Of a stretch of 64,000 bases of DNA, positions 9,460 to 20,165 are shown in pieces; position 1 is the stretch's first letter, and every line of letters starts with the position of its first letter. This stretch comes from RBG-16-34-14 sp963798865 (GTDB lineage: Bacteria; Bacteroidota; Ignavibacteria; Ignavibacteriales; Ignavibacteriaceae): positions 1,054,001-1,118,000 of the forward strand of contig CAWCVZ010000004.1 in the NCBI GenBank assembly GCA_963798865.1, in the 5' to 3' direction. The notes beneath the pieces were generated by a model. The model ran no database searches, was not told where the DNA came from, and was given only the letters and a program-made list of their open reading frames with translations. A program made the position numbers and the translations under genes.

Positions 9460-9778
9460 GGATTTAGTATTTTATCTTTTAACTCGACGCCATCAATAAA
9501 TTCCATTACAATAAATGTATTTTCACCTGATTCTTCAATTGCGTGAATCGTTGCAATGTTCGGATGGTTTAAGTGCTGCGGCGGCTTTGGCTTCTATCTT
9601 AAATCTTTCTCTTTCTTCGAGGTTACCTGCAATGTGTCTTGGTAAAAATTTTATGGCTACTTTGCTTTCGAGATTTGAAATCTTCGGCAAGATATACAAT
9701 GCCCATTCCTCCTTCGCCTAGTTTTTCTAAAATTTTGTAATGTAGTATGGTTTCGTTTATCATGTTTTAATTAAATTA

Positions 9779-11897
9779 TTATTTTAATTTTTTGAGTAAC
9801 TCCTGGAAGCGTGGTTCATTCCTGATAGGATCATAATCCGGGTCATGCTCTATCCAATCTTTTTTTCCAAACCCTTTCGCAACAGCCTTTTCTAGAAGAT
9901 TAAGAGCTTTTTCTTTATCTTCTTTTGCAAAAAGACATACGCCATTAAATTAAGACCCCGGCATCGTCCGGATATAATTTCAGCGCGCGGCTTATCCAAC
10001 GAATAGCTTCTTCTTTTTCTCCAGTATCATATAAATTACCGGAGCCAAGAGATAGTGCTCTCCTGTCATCTGGATTAATTTCCAATTGTTTCCTTGCTCT
10101 CCTCAGACCTTCTAATTGAGTTTCTTTTTCATCTGGTTCACCTAGAACGCCAAGTGACTGGGAAAGAAGCAGCATGCTCTGGAAATCTTCTTTACGAACC
10201 TCTGCAGCTTTACGAAATAGTTCAGCAGATTTCTTTATCTGACCATTCCCAAAGCAGGCTCTGCCATATAAATAATATGCATCAAAAAAATTCGGATTCA
10301 ATCTTATTGCTTCTTTGAATTCTCCTTCACCTTCAGCATATTTACCCGCAAGAGAAAGGACAAAACCGCGTGCTGTATGACTTTCAGCAAGATTTGAAGC
10401 TAAAGATAGGGCTTTTAAACTATTCTTTTCTGCTGCAGCAAGATCAGAACCTTTTGAGCCTTCCCATTCGTAAAGCCATGAGTGAACATCCGCAAGACCA
10501 GCATATGCTGAAGCATATTCAGAATCAAGTTCAATAGCTTTTTCAAACATATCTTTTGCTCCCTCCAGAAAAAGCTGATGAAAAAGCTGACGTCCTTTTA
10601 AATAATATTCGTAAGCTTCAATATTTGTTTCAGGGCGGCGTATTGCTTCTTTCTCTTTAGCTGTTAAAAAGCCCTTTAATGAAGTTGCAACGTTCTCTGC
10701 AATATCTTCCTGAATAGCAAATACATCTTCAAGCACACGATCATAACGGTTTGACCATAGATGTGAACCATCTGAAACCCTGATTAGTTGTGTAGTAATT
10801 CGCAAACGATTTCCTGATTTACGTACACTTCCTTCCAAAAGTGTATTAACATCAAGAGTTTTCCCGATTTCTCGAACATCAAGATTTTTTCCTTTAAAAG
10901 AAAAAACCGAAGTGCGTGCTATAACCCGAAGATTATTTAGCTGTACGAGAGAATTAATTATCTCTTCAGATATTCCATCGCAGAAGTATTCCTGTTCAGG
11001 GTCAGCACTCATATTAATAAAAGGAAGCACAGCAATTGAAGATCTTGAATCTTTATTAGAATTTTCTTTCACTTCTGAAACATCTGATCTTTTCTCAATA
11101 ATATTTTTTAAATCATTAACCACATCTTTCATTTCCTGATAACGTTTTTCAAGTTCTTTCGATAATAATTTATTAACCAGAGTTTTAATATCATAAGAAA
11201 AACTTCCATTTAAAATTAAAGGCTGCGGCTCTTCGTTAATAATAGAATAGGCTATTGCTTGCTCATATTCTCCTTTAAAAGGTAAATCACTACACAGCAA
11301 TTCATATAATACTACGCCAAATGACCAAATGTCGGTGCGGTAATCAATCACTTCACCTTTTGCTTGTTCAGGAGACATATAAGATATCGTACCGACTATT
11401 GTTCCGGACTTTGAAATCTGCTTACCTGTATTTATTTTCGCCAGACCAAAATCCATTATCTTAACTTTGCCGTCATTGGTTATCATTATGTTTTGAGATT
11501 TTATATCTCTGTGTACAATTCTTTTCTTATGTGCAGCTTCTAAACCTTCTGCTATTTGTATTGCAATATTTATTGCTTCATCAGTTGGAATAGGGGTGGT
11601 TTTGATTTTATCTTTTAATTCAATTCCATCTATAAATTCCATTACTATAAATACTTCTGAACCAGAATCTTCAATAGAATATATTGTCGATATGTTTGAA
11701 TGGTTTAATGATGCTGCTGCCTGGGCTTCTATTTCAAATTGTTTTCTCTCTTCTTCATTTGATGAGATGTAATGAGGTAAAAATTTTATAGCAACTTCAC
11801 GTTTTAGTTTTGTATCCTCAGCTTTATAGACCACACCCATTCCGCCTTCGCCTAACTTTTCGAGTATCTTATAGTGTAATATTGTTTCACCAATCAT
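9779..11897 (-). pseudogene. Ser/Thr protein kinase K2 (soluble; kinase + TolB-like + TPR), frameshift near the 3' end
   Basis: The frame from 11897 runs 650 codons to a stop at 9945. A one-base shift there restores about 55 more codons, ending at 9779 with the family-typical close PDYDPIRNEPRFQELLKKLK, so the C-terminus is frameshifted. The kinase domain (about 1-270) has GEGGMGVVYK, VAIKFL, IVHRDIKSQN, MDFGLAK and YMSPEQA, all active-site motifs. A TolB-like module (SIAVLPFINMSADPEQEYF) and TPRs follow. K1 and K3-K6 have a membrane helix after the kinase domain; K2 has only a polar linker there (EKRSDVSEVKENSNKDSRSS) and is probably cytoplasmic. Its ATG overlaps the K3 stop by 4 bases (ATGA), so the two are translationally coupled. 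Confidence 0.85.
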
Positions 11898-14243
11898 TCT
11901 GCTAAGTGCACCTCCTTCAACAAATTCGCAAAACGTGGATCTGATCGTATCGGATCAAATTTCGGTTCAGATTTCAAATTGGTAATAAACGGATCTTTTT
12001 CTTCGACAGCTTTCTGAAGGAGTGCAAATGCTTCATTTGTATTACCGAGATATATCTCGATAAAGACAAAGTATGACGTGGGTACAAACATACGGGTCGA
12101 GATATCTTTTAATTTCGCACGTAACACCATCGCTTCTTTTTTTCTTCCGGTCACCGCATCCACACATGCAAGAAGAAATATATTTGTTGAGTCTCCTGTT
12201 ACCCGTACTTCAGTCTGGTAAGCGTCGTAAGCAACGTCATATTGTTTTTTCATAAAATAACAATCACCCAAATTAGAGTGGCCGTATGGAAATGTTGTAT
12301 CAATATCTATGGTTTTTTGCATCTGATCAATCGCTTTGTCGTATTGACGCGCATAGTAATACACAAAACCTAAATTTTGATTGATACGTAACGACAGCGG
12401 ATCGAGTTTTACTGCATGTTTGATTTCACGTAGTGCCTCAACAAATAATCCCTGACATACAAGAGTCATAGCATACCAGTGATGGGCTCTCGCATAGTTC
12501 GGATTCAGTTCGATCGCTTTCCGGTATTCCCGGTTGGCTCCTTCAAAATTCCAATCATAAGAATTAAGAAAATCCGCCAATGATGCATGTGCCTCGGCAA
12601 GTTTATCATCTAATCTTAAGGCATATAGAGCTGCTTCCCTTTCTTTGGGGTAAGCCTCTTCCGGGCTCATATAGTAATTACCGCCCATAAGCCCGTATCC
12701 GTCAGCTAAACCGGCGTACGCAAGAGCGTAGTTCGGATCTTTTTCGAGTGATTGATTAAAATAATCTATCCCTTTTTTTAATGCCTCCCGGGTACGCTTG
12801 TTCAAATAATAAAGTCCTTTTAGGTATAAAGTATATGCTTCCGAATTCTCCGTATAGTTCTTTGCGAGACGACTTTCTTCTTCGCCAGATAATTTTACTC
12901 GAAGTTGTTCAGAAATATCTTTTGATACTTCTCCCTGAAGTGAATAAATATCCGACGCATGCTTGTTATATTGTGCACCCCAGAGATGTTGTTCGTTACT
13001 TGCATCTACTAATTCTACACTTATTGCGTAACTGTCGCCTGCCTGTGCGATACGCCCAAGAAGCACACCCTTAACATTGAGCTTCTTTCCAACTTCCTTA
13101 ACATCGATATTATCACCAGCATAACGGAAAACTGCATTTCGCGACATCACAGTAAGTGAGGGAATGCTGGAAAGACTATTGATAATCCCTTCTGTGATAC
13201 CATCACTCAATATATTAGCAGATGAGTCTGAACTTGTAATTGAAAAAGGAAGAACTGCAATTGAATTGATTTCGGAACCCTTTCCTAAGAACATAAAATA
13301 AGCAGCTACAGCCAAAAGAATTAATATTGCAGAAGGAACATAGTAACGACGTAAATTCTTCTTCGGCTGTTGGGTCTTTACTTGTGAAGCGGTAGAATGC
13401 ATACTATCATGATCTGCCCTTGCATACTCGATATTCTTCCGTTCTCTTCTTAGATCTGCAATGATATCATCAGCGTGCTGATAGCGTTCTTCTTTGTCTT
13501 TCGCAAGCGCTTTAAAAACTATTCGCTCAAAATCCTCTGATACTTTATCATTAAATCGTGCAACAGGTTGAGGAGTTTCATTTATTACAGAGTACACTAA
13601 AGCAGCCTGGTGTTCCGCATTAAACGGAAGTCGTGTGGTTAACATTTCATAAAGAACAACGCCAAATGAAAAAATATCAGAACGATTATCAACTTCTTCA
13701 CCAATTGCCTGTTCAGGAGACATATAGGCAGCAGTTCCAATTGTACTTCCGATTTTTGTTAATTGGGTACCTTCACCTAATTTCGCTAGACCAAAATCCA
13801 TTATTTTAACTTTGCTATTATCGGTAATCATTAAGTTTTGAGATTTTATATCTCTGTGAACAATTCCTTTTTTATGTGCGGCTTCTAATCCTTCTGCAAT
13901 TTGAATTGCTATGTTAATCGCATCGTTATTTGGAAGGTTAACCTGATATGCCGCTATAATATCTTTTAGTTCAATTCCTTCAATATATTCCATCACAATA
14001 AATGTATCTCTCGGATTCTTCAATAGCATGAATTGTAGCAATGTTCGTTTGTTTAAAGCGGCAGCAGCTTTAGCTTCAATTTTAAATCTTTCTCTTTCTT
14101 CAGAATTATCTGCAATGTGTCTTGGTAAAAACTTGATAGCAACTTTGCGTTCCAGGTTCAGATCTTCAGCAAGATAAACAACACCCATTCCGCCCTGCCA
14201 ATTTTTCTAAAATTTTATAATGTAGAATTGTTTCACCAACCAT
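11894..14243 (-). pseudogene. Membrane Ser/Thr protein kinase K3 (kinase + TM + TolB-like + TPR), N-terminal frameshifts
   Basis: The homologous start is the ATG at 14243 (MVGETILHYKILEKL). The glycine loop has lost about two bases, so the long open frame only begins at 14188 (MGVVYLAEDLN). A second, compensated pair of shifts near 14010-14060 garbles the region that should read LNxPNIATIHAIEES. The rest is sound: GIVHRDIKSQN, MDFGLAK, YMSPEQA, a membrane helix (YYVPSAILILLAVAAYFMFL), a TolB-like module (SIAVLPFSITSSDSSANIL) and at least six TPRs, closing with FDPIRSDPRFANLLKEV. Activity would require the glycine-loop reading to be restored. It is preceded by a mini-ORF and by a 40-base block shared with K6. 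Confidence 0.82.
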
Positions 14244-14260
14244 TTAGTTGCTCCATATTA

Positions 14261-14347
14261 CTATGTAGGCTTCGGCGGGGCATCCCTCCTGCCGGCAGGT
14301 TCGCCGAGCTTCTCAACTATCTTATAATGTATGTTTTTGCCGATCAT
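14261..14347 (-). CDS. Mini-ORF: truncated kinase N-terminus upstream of K3
   Basis: A 28-codon frame starting at 14347, 9 bases after the K4 stop. The first 16 residues, MIGKNIHYKIVEKLGE, match the kinase start MIGETILHYKILEKLGE; the frame then runs through a GC-rich palindrome and stops at TAG. It ends 17 bases before the K3 start. It looks like a vestigial kinase 5' end used as a leader reading frame. Whether it is translated is unknown. Confidence 0.5.
   Translation of the reverse strand: MIGKNIHYKIVEKLGEPAGRRDAPPKPT
14269..14309. repeat. GC-rich palindromic element in a truncated kinase start (copy 1)
   Basis: The ends form an inverted repeat (GCTTCGGCG and CGCCGAGC) around a perfect 12-base palindrome CCTGCCGGCAGG at 14288-14299. 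It interrupts a kinase 5' end exactly at the glycine-loop codons. The bases between it and the K3 start (14241-14280) are nearly identical to those at 22500-22539 before K6. Confidence 0.7.
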
Positions 14348-14356
14348 AATTTTATT

Positions 14357-17048
14357 TTACTTCATTTTGTTCTTAAATTCCTCAAACCAGTTTTCTACAA
14401 ATACTAATTTTCCCTGGTTTGAGTCCGTTAAACTTTTTACTGCAACAATGTTTTTACCATCTTTTGTAACTGTATATTTTAAATAATTGGGATTTGTTAA
14501 CAGCACACCTGCTGTATTCGCTGCGAACAATACTTCCGGATTTTCCGATTGAAAATCAGGACCTGTTTTAACTTTCGCAACCATAAGTTCATTCCGTCTT
14601 GGATTCACAAAAAATATCTCGTTACCAATCCATTGCGGATAAATACCTCCTTCAAAAGATACCTGCCACTGCTGGTCGGCTTCCGGAAAGTTGGTTACAT
14701 AAGTTTCCAATTGTCCGCTTTTATCAGATTGGAAAGATATAAATTTCCCATCCGGTGACATATAGGGATACCATTCATCGAATCTTGATTCAAATAACCT
14801 TATCGGCATACTCTCTTTCCCCATTTCAATATACCAGATGTCACTTTGCATACGAGGCTGTGTTTCTCTTTTTGAAAATAAAATGAAACGTCCATTTGCT
14901 GACCAGTAAGGGTCACCCTCAAATTGTTTTGTTTGAATTAACAATTTTGCAGATGTGCTGCCATTGGTTGTTTGTAAATAAATATCAGCATTCTCAGAAA
15001 ATCCGGATGCAAAAACAATTTCCTTTCCATTCGGTGACCAGCTTGGTCTCCAGGGTAAAGAGATGTCAAAAGAAAGTTGAGATTTATTTCCTTTAATAAT
15101 ATCATATAACCAGATATCAAATTTTCCACTTTCCTCACTACTCGAAACAACAATTCTTTTTCCATCTGGTGAAACCGCTGGTGAGTATATTTCTAATTGC
15201 GGCTGACTAATTTTCTTTAATAACTGTCCTGACCGGGAAAGTAAAACCAATTGTTCACCATTGCTTTGATTTCCCACATTTAAATAATTTAGCAATCCAT
15301 TTTGGGATACGTTCGGCTGTATTGCATTCCTGACAATCAAAAATGGACTCCCTGTTACTTCTAAAGAAGATGCATCAAATGGAATTGCCCACATATCCGA
15401 ACTGTTGGGGGTAATTAAAGAGATTAAGATATGACCACTATTTGAATAAACAGGTCTCTCAATAAAATTCTCAAGAGGGCTGCTATAAATAACAGTACGC
15501 TTATTGTCAGTTTGTAATATTATTTGATTTTTCCCATCAATACCATTGGTACTAATAAGCAACGATTTAGCATCGGGCAAACCCAATACATGTGTTAAGT
15601 TTCCATGGATTGCAGATAATGACGAATCACCTCCGCAAATTGGTTTCAATTCACCGCCAGAGGATGGTACCTTTAATAAAGTGTTTCCACCTAAATTATT
15701 CCATGTTGTAACCAGTATAGAATCATCAATTCCCCAAAATCTTGGATAGTAATTATTTCCAGTTTTGATGATCAATACATTTCCAACACCATTTACGGAT
15801 ACCCTCCGGAGTTGGTGATCTTGGGTAGCTCCAATTCCAGTAAAATAAGCAATATAATCGCTGTTTGGAGACCAGATTATGTTTGATATATCTTCATCGG
15901 TTTTAATTTCTACAGGATCGATTCTATCCAGATAGCGAATCCATAGTTTTTCTCCCTGGGAATATGCAACTTTTTTTCCGTCCGGGGATAAGATATAAAA
16001 GTTATATTCAGATGGCCATTGGAATTTACGGACTTCTTTAACCGGCTCCGGAAGTAAATTCCTGGAAACTATTGCAGTTAAGATCGCAACTAAAAGAAAT
16101 GACACTACTAAAATTGTTTTTTGTTTTATGTTCCGCTTGTATGGTCTATCATTCCTTCGAACTCCGGTAACTCCAGGATCAAATTTCTGAAACTCAGAAA
16201 TTAAACTTGTTCTATGAATTCTTGATTTACCCGAATCGCGCTTTACACGTCTTAAGTTCCTTGCGATTTCAGCGGCAGATTGATATCGTTCAGCAGGGTC
16301 TTTTTCCAAACATTCAAAAATTATTGCATCAATCTCCGAATTGATTTCAGGTTTAAGTGATGAAACAGGTTCGGGATTAACATTAACTATTTCATACATT
16401 ATGGCTGTTTCGTGCATTCCTTTAAAGGGAGACTCGCCGGCAAGCAACTCATATAAAACAACCCCCAAAGAAAATATATCCGTTCTGTGATCAACTTCCA
16501 GTCCCTGCACTTGTTCGGGTGACATATAACCGATAGTTCCCATTGTAGTACCTGCTTTTGTCAATCTTGAAACCCCGGAAGTTTCTCTTAGTTTCGCTAA
16601 TCCGAAATCCATTATTTGTACAATCCCATCTTTCCGGATCATTATGTTTTCAGGTTTTATATCCCGATGGACAATTCCTTTCTCGTGTGCAGCGGCTAAA
16701 CCTTCTGCAACCTGTATTCCTATTTCAAGAATTTGTTTTTCCGAAAGATGATCTTTTTTATCCTTTAGAGTTTTACCTTCAACAAATTCCATCACAATGA
16801 ATAAGCTGATTATCGTACTCTTCAATGGAATAAATGGTACAGACATTAGGATGATTCATAGCTGAGGCGGCTTTTGCTTCCTGGATAAATCTTGCTTTGT
16901 CATCTTCTGATGCAGTTATCTGTGAAGGAAGAAACTTTAGCGCAACAAAGCGGTCGAGTTTAGTATCCTGGGCTTTGTAGACTTCACCCATCCCACCTTC
17001 GCCAAGTTTTTCAAGAATTTTGTAGTGAAGTATTGTTTTTCCAGGCAT
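14357..17048 (-). pseudogene. Membrane Ser/Thr protein kinase K4 (kinase + TM + WD40-like propeller), one frameshift
   Basis: Starts at 17048 (MPGKTILHYKILEKLGEGGM). An extra base near 16802 shifts the frame just before LFIVMEFVEGKTLKDK, and the main frame (14357-16846) then continues unbroken, so one indel splits an otherwise complete kinase of about 895 aa. The motifs are VALKFLP, GIVHRDIKPEN, MDFGLAKL and YMSPEQV. After a membrane helix (KTILVVSFLLVAILTAIVS) the output differs from its siblings: instead of TolB-like/TPR it carries PD40/WD40-type blades (SPDGKKVAYSQG, WSPNSDYIAYF, SPDGKRIVVSSSE, WSPNGKEIVFASG, SPDGKFISFQSD), a TolB-type propeller probably facing the periplasm. It lies 31 bases after the 94-aa gene. 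Confidence 0.86.
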
Positions 17049-17079
17049 AAAATTTCTTTACTAAAATTAAAATATTTTT

Positions 17080-17364
17080 TTAATTTACTCTTACTATCAT
17101 TTGAGGAACCGTACCGCCCGGTTCGCTTTGATCTATTGTGAAGGTGTAAGTTTGATCTTCTGATCCGGTAATCTCGTAGACATGATAGGTACCATCATCA
17201 GGTACAGGAAATTTAGAAATTCTTTTATTAGGTGTTTCAACGGTTAAATTGTAATTTCTGTCCTGTGCAGTAAAGCGGATATGTTTTCCATTAGACATAT
17301 CCAGTTTGCTAACTATACCGTTGTCGTACCAGAAGTCATCTTTGTTTAAATCTACTTCTTTCAT
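17080..17364 (-). CDS. Hypothetical protein, 94 aa, between kinases K5 and K4
   Basis: Unrecognised, probably all-beta cytoplasmic protein with no signal peptide or membrane helix. It has an acidic start (MKEVDLNKDDFWYDNG), a central ISKFPVPDDGTYHVYEI and a C-terminal strand PQMIVRVN. Its ATG is 15 bases after the K5 stop, with GGAGG-type sequence upstream, and K4 follows 31 bases after its end, so it is part of the same transcript. Position suggests a substrate, inhibitor or scaffold for one of the kinases (inference). Confidence 0.75.
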   Translation of the reverse strand: MKEVDLNKDDFWYDNGIVSKLDMSNGKHIRFTAQDRNYNLTVETPNKRISKFPVPDDGTYHVYEITGSEDQTYTFTIDQSEPGGTVPQMIVRVN

Positions 17365-17379
17365 TTTTCCTCCAATGGT

Positions 17380-19986
17380 TTATTTTTTAGATATTAGTTT
17401 TTCGAAACGGTTATCATCGCGAAGATTTTTTAACTCGGGAATATGATTTAATTCTTCGATGGGATAACCATTTTCAAATGATTTCTCAATCCATTTAAAT
17501 GCCTGATCCCTTTTTCCAAGCTGTTCATAAACCACAGCAACAAGAATCATTACATTAACATCTTTAGGATTTAAGGACTCAACTTTTTTTACAATTGAAT
17601 ATGCACTATCTGATAAATTTAATTCTGTACAATAGCTTGCAATATTTGTTAATACAAGAGGATCAACCGGATTAATTTTTAACTGTTCTTCAGCCAGCAA
17701 TTTAGCTTTTCTCAGGGCAGAAATAATTCTGGATGAATCAGCAGAACTCTGCCTTAAAGCACCGGCAAGGTAACCCCACACGCTGTAATCAGTATCCTGT
17801 AATTTAAGTGCCTGTTCATACATAGTTGCAGCATCTTTATAAAGTCCTTCATAATAATAAAGAGTTGCCAGGTTAGAATAAACACTATAGTCCGGTTCAA
17901 TTTCAATTGAACGCTTGAACATTACAATTGCATCAGCTTTTTGATCGAGGTAATAATACATTGCCCCAAGATTTCTATATGCCCCTGCATTAAGTGGTGT
18001 TAACTTTATCATCCGCTCAAATTGCTGAGCAGCTTCTTTATATTTGCCCTGTAAGTAATAAAATACACCAAGATAATTATAACCTGCCCAGTAATCAGGT
18101 TTCATTTTAATAACTTTCTTATAGATTGATTCTGCTTCATCCAGCTTACCCTGCTTGTTATAAGCAGTAGCTTGCCCGGTATAAGCATCAATATTCGTTG
18201 CATCAATATTTTGAGCAATTAAAAATTCTTTATTTGCTTCTTCATATTTACCGGTTTCATTATAAAGTAAACCAAGAGTGATGTGAACGGGTGCAAGGTT
18301 CTTGTTTATTTTATCAGCTTTAGTACAGTTTTCCTGGGCTTTATTTATCCAGACAGTCTCTTTTGTTTTAGAATACATTCTTAAACAAGCTTCCCCCAGC
18401 CCTGAATATGCCAGAGCAAATCCCGGATCTTCTTTTAAAGCTCTTTCAAATAATTCTATTGCTGAGTTCAGTTCGGCTGTATTTCCGAAATGCTGCAGGT
18501 TCCCTTTTGCCTGAATATATAATTCGTTTGCAAGAGGATTATTTGTTTCGCCGCTTTTTAATGTACTCTGTATATTTTCTTCAAGCTGAATATTCATCAT
18601 CTCTGCAGTTATAAATACAGCTTCATTTTGTATCGAAGATGCCCCGGTCAGAGGTTCATCAATAATCCTGGAACTAATCTGTCTTTTCTTTAATGGGTCA
18701 ATAAGGTTCAGGATTAACTGATACCTGTTATTTAATTTTTGAATGCTGCCGGTAATTGCAAGATTAATTCCGAAAGCTTTTAGTGCATCATCAATGCTTT
18801 GAACTTTACTTTTCTGCATTTCGCTTGTAGGAACAAACCACAATTTATCTTTATATTGTTCCAGCTGAGAAAGTTTACTGGTAATAACTTCAGAAAGACC
18901 TTCTGCCAGATATTTATCCTCATTTTTATTTCCTATAACATTGAAAGGAAGCACAGCTATATGCTTTTCAACAGGAAGCAATGATGCCTCATTTAAGGGA
19001 GATACATTATTAAGCTGAGGTATGTATTTAAATAACAGAAACGCAACTGCTGTTAACAGCAATAAAATTAATATTACTCTTAAGCTGAAAAACTTCGGTA
19101 AAGTAAATTTACTGACCTTAAAATTCTTATCATCAAACGAAAATTTCCGTGATGACGTCTTTGAAAAAAGCTTTGAATTTTCTTTCAACAGGTTTAAATC
19201 ATTTAAAAGTTCTTCGGCAGATTGATATCTGTCTTCTTTATTTTTTGAAAGAGCTTTTTGTATTATTGATTCCAGGGGCTGTGGAATATTTTCATTATAT
19301 GATTTAATCTCAGGAGGATTTTCATTCAGGATTGAATAAACCACTGCCTGGTCATAGTCGCCTTTAAAAGGAAGATTACCTGTAAACATTTCATATAGAA
19401 CTACACCAAAGGACCAGATATCCGTTTGGTGATTAACATTCACACCAGTTGCCTGTTCAGGAGACATATATGAAATAGTGCCGAGTGTCATACCTAACTT
19501 TGTAATGTTTTCTGCACCGCTCAGTTTTGCTAATCCAAAATCCATTATCTTCACGGCTCCGCTTTCAGTAACCATTATGTTTGAAGATTTTATGTCCCTG
19601 TGGATTATACCTTTCTTATGTGCGGCTTCAAGCCCTTCACAAATTTTAATTGCGATATCAATTGCATTATCAACTGAAATCTTTTTTGTTTTTATTTTAC
19701 TTTTTAATTCCTCTCCATCAATAAATTCCATCACAATAAAAACATTCTCATCCGCTTCTTCAACGGAATAAATTGTTGTAATATTAGGATGGTTTAATGA
19801 AGCTGAAGCTTGTGCTTCAATTTCAAATCTTTGCCGTTCTTCTTCATTTGCAGAAATATGATGTGGCAAAAACTTAATTGCTACTTCACGTTTTAATTTT
19901 GTATCCTCTGCTTTATAAACTACTCCCATCCCGCCTTCGCCGAGCTTCTCAATTATTTTGTAATGTAATATTGTTTCGCCGATCAT
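17380..19986 (-). CDS. Membrane Ser/Thr protein kinase K5 (kinase + TM + TolB-like + TPR)
   Basis: Intact 868-aa kinase. The kinase domain (about 1-265) has GEGGMGVVYK, VAIKFLPHHIS, IIHRDIKSSN, MDFGLAK and the activation-loop GTISYMSPEQA. A transmembrane helix lies near residues 308-328 (VILILLLLTAVAFLLFKYI). A TolB-like/FlgO-like module (HIAVLPFNVIGNKNEDKYLA) precedes a long TPR array of at least eight repeats (for example PDYWAGYNYLGVFYYLQGKY). It closes with ELKNLRDDNRFEKLISKK. The output side would be periplasmic if the kinase is cytoplasmic. The ATG overlaps the stop of a 32-codon leader ORF (ATGA). It is the best-preserved array member together with K6. Confidence 0.94.
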   Translation of the reverse strand: MIGETILHYKIIEKLGEGGMGVVYKAEDTKLKREVAIKFLPHHISANEEERQRFEIEAQASASLNHPNITTIYSVEEADENVFIVMEFIDGEELKSKIKTKKISVDNAIDIAIKICEGLEAAHKKGIIHRDIKSSNIMVTESGAVKIMDFGLAKLSGAENITKLGMTLGTISYMSPEQATGVNVNHQTDIWSFGVVLYEMFTGNLPFKGDYDQAVVYSILNENPPEIKSYNENIPQPLESIIQKALSKNKEDRYQSAEELLNDLNLLKENSKLFSKTSSRKFSFDDKNFKVSKFTLPKFFSLRVILILLLLTAVAFLLFKYIPQLNNVSPLNEASLLPVEKHIAVLPFNVIGNKNEDKYLAEGLSEVITSKLSQLEQYKDKLWFVPTSEMQKSKVQSIDDALKAFGINLAITGSIQKLNNRYQLILNLIDPLKKRQISSRIIDEPLTGASSIQNEAVFITAEMMNIQLEENIQSTLKSGETNNPLANELYIQAKGNLQHFGNTAELNSAIELFERALKEDPGFALAYSGLGEACLRMYSKTKETVWINKAQENCTKADKINKNLAPVHITLGLLYNETGKYEEANKEFLIAQNIDATNIDAYTGQATAYNKQGKLDEAESIYKKVIKMKPDYWAGYNYLGVFYYLQGKYKEAAQQFERMIKLTPLNAGAYRNLGAMYYYLDQKADAIVMFKRSIEIEPDYSVYSNLATLYYYEGLYKDAATMYEQALKLQDTDYSVWGYLAGALRQSSADSSRIISALRKAKLLAEEQLKINPVDPLVLTNIASYCTELNLSDSAYSIVKKVESLNPKDVNVMILVAVVYEQLGKRDQAFKWIEKSFENGYPIEELNHIPELKNLRDDNRFEKLISKK

Positions 19987-20081
19987 CGTTTATCTTTCAT
20001 TTTTTCTTTACTATAGTGGAGAGATTCTCCTTCATCAAGCTTCTTTAAAATTTTAAAATGAAGTATTGTTTTCCCAATCAT
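19983..20081 (-). CDS. Mini-ORF: 32-codon truncated kinase N-terminus coupled to K5
   Basis: The frame starts MIGKTILHFKILKKLDEGES and ends KMKDKR, aligning almost gap-free with the first 33 residues of K5 (MIGETILHYKIIEKLGEGGM to TKLKR) but with the glycine loop degraded (DEGES for GEGGM). The stop TGA overlaps the K5 ATG, the geometry expected for translational coupling. It cannot be a kinase. It is either a relic of unequal recombination between kinase 5' ends or a leader peptide. Confidence 0.55.
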   Translation of the reverse strand: MIGKTILHFKILKKLDEGESLHYSKEKMKDKR

Positions 20082-20165
20082 GTTTGTTAACTCATAATGG
20101 GAGTTTCATTTTTTTCATAAATGCAGTATTTGACCATCTTTTAAAGAATATATAATACCAGATTA

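Larger units (their letters stand above)
7108..9763 (-). pseudogene. Ser/Thr protein kinase K1 (kinase + TolB-like + TPR), broken by several frameshifts
   Basis: Reconstructed as one kinase gene starting MINETILHYKILEKLGEGGM at 9763. The frame shifts near 9680, 9575, 9370, 9280, 8985 and 8310. Read piecewise it has the glycine loop, VAIKFLPRHIAG, VMEFIDG, the activation-loop SPEQ motif, a membrane segment (VVPSAIIGFIIFLVAAYLYF), a TolB-like module (VVLPFQNLGSSDDDYFADGI) and C-terminal TPRs. Compared with its paralogs it also has an extra segment, LIRGPQGGV, between the hinge and helix D, encoded by a palindromic insert (see 9437). It is the most damaged member of the array: either a true pseudogene or an error-rich consensus. 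As written it cannot make an active kinase. Confidence 0.8.

Noticed and set aside
14269..14309. GC palindrome as a simple transcription terminator
   Set aside because: No T run follows on the minus strand, and it sits inside a kinase-like coding segment.
16779..17048. Separate 89-aa kinase N-terminal protein
   Set aside because: It continues into K4 after a single-base correction; treated as part of K4.
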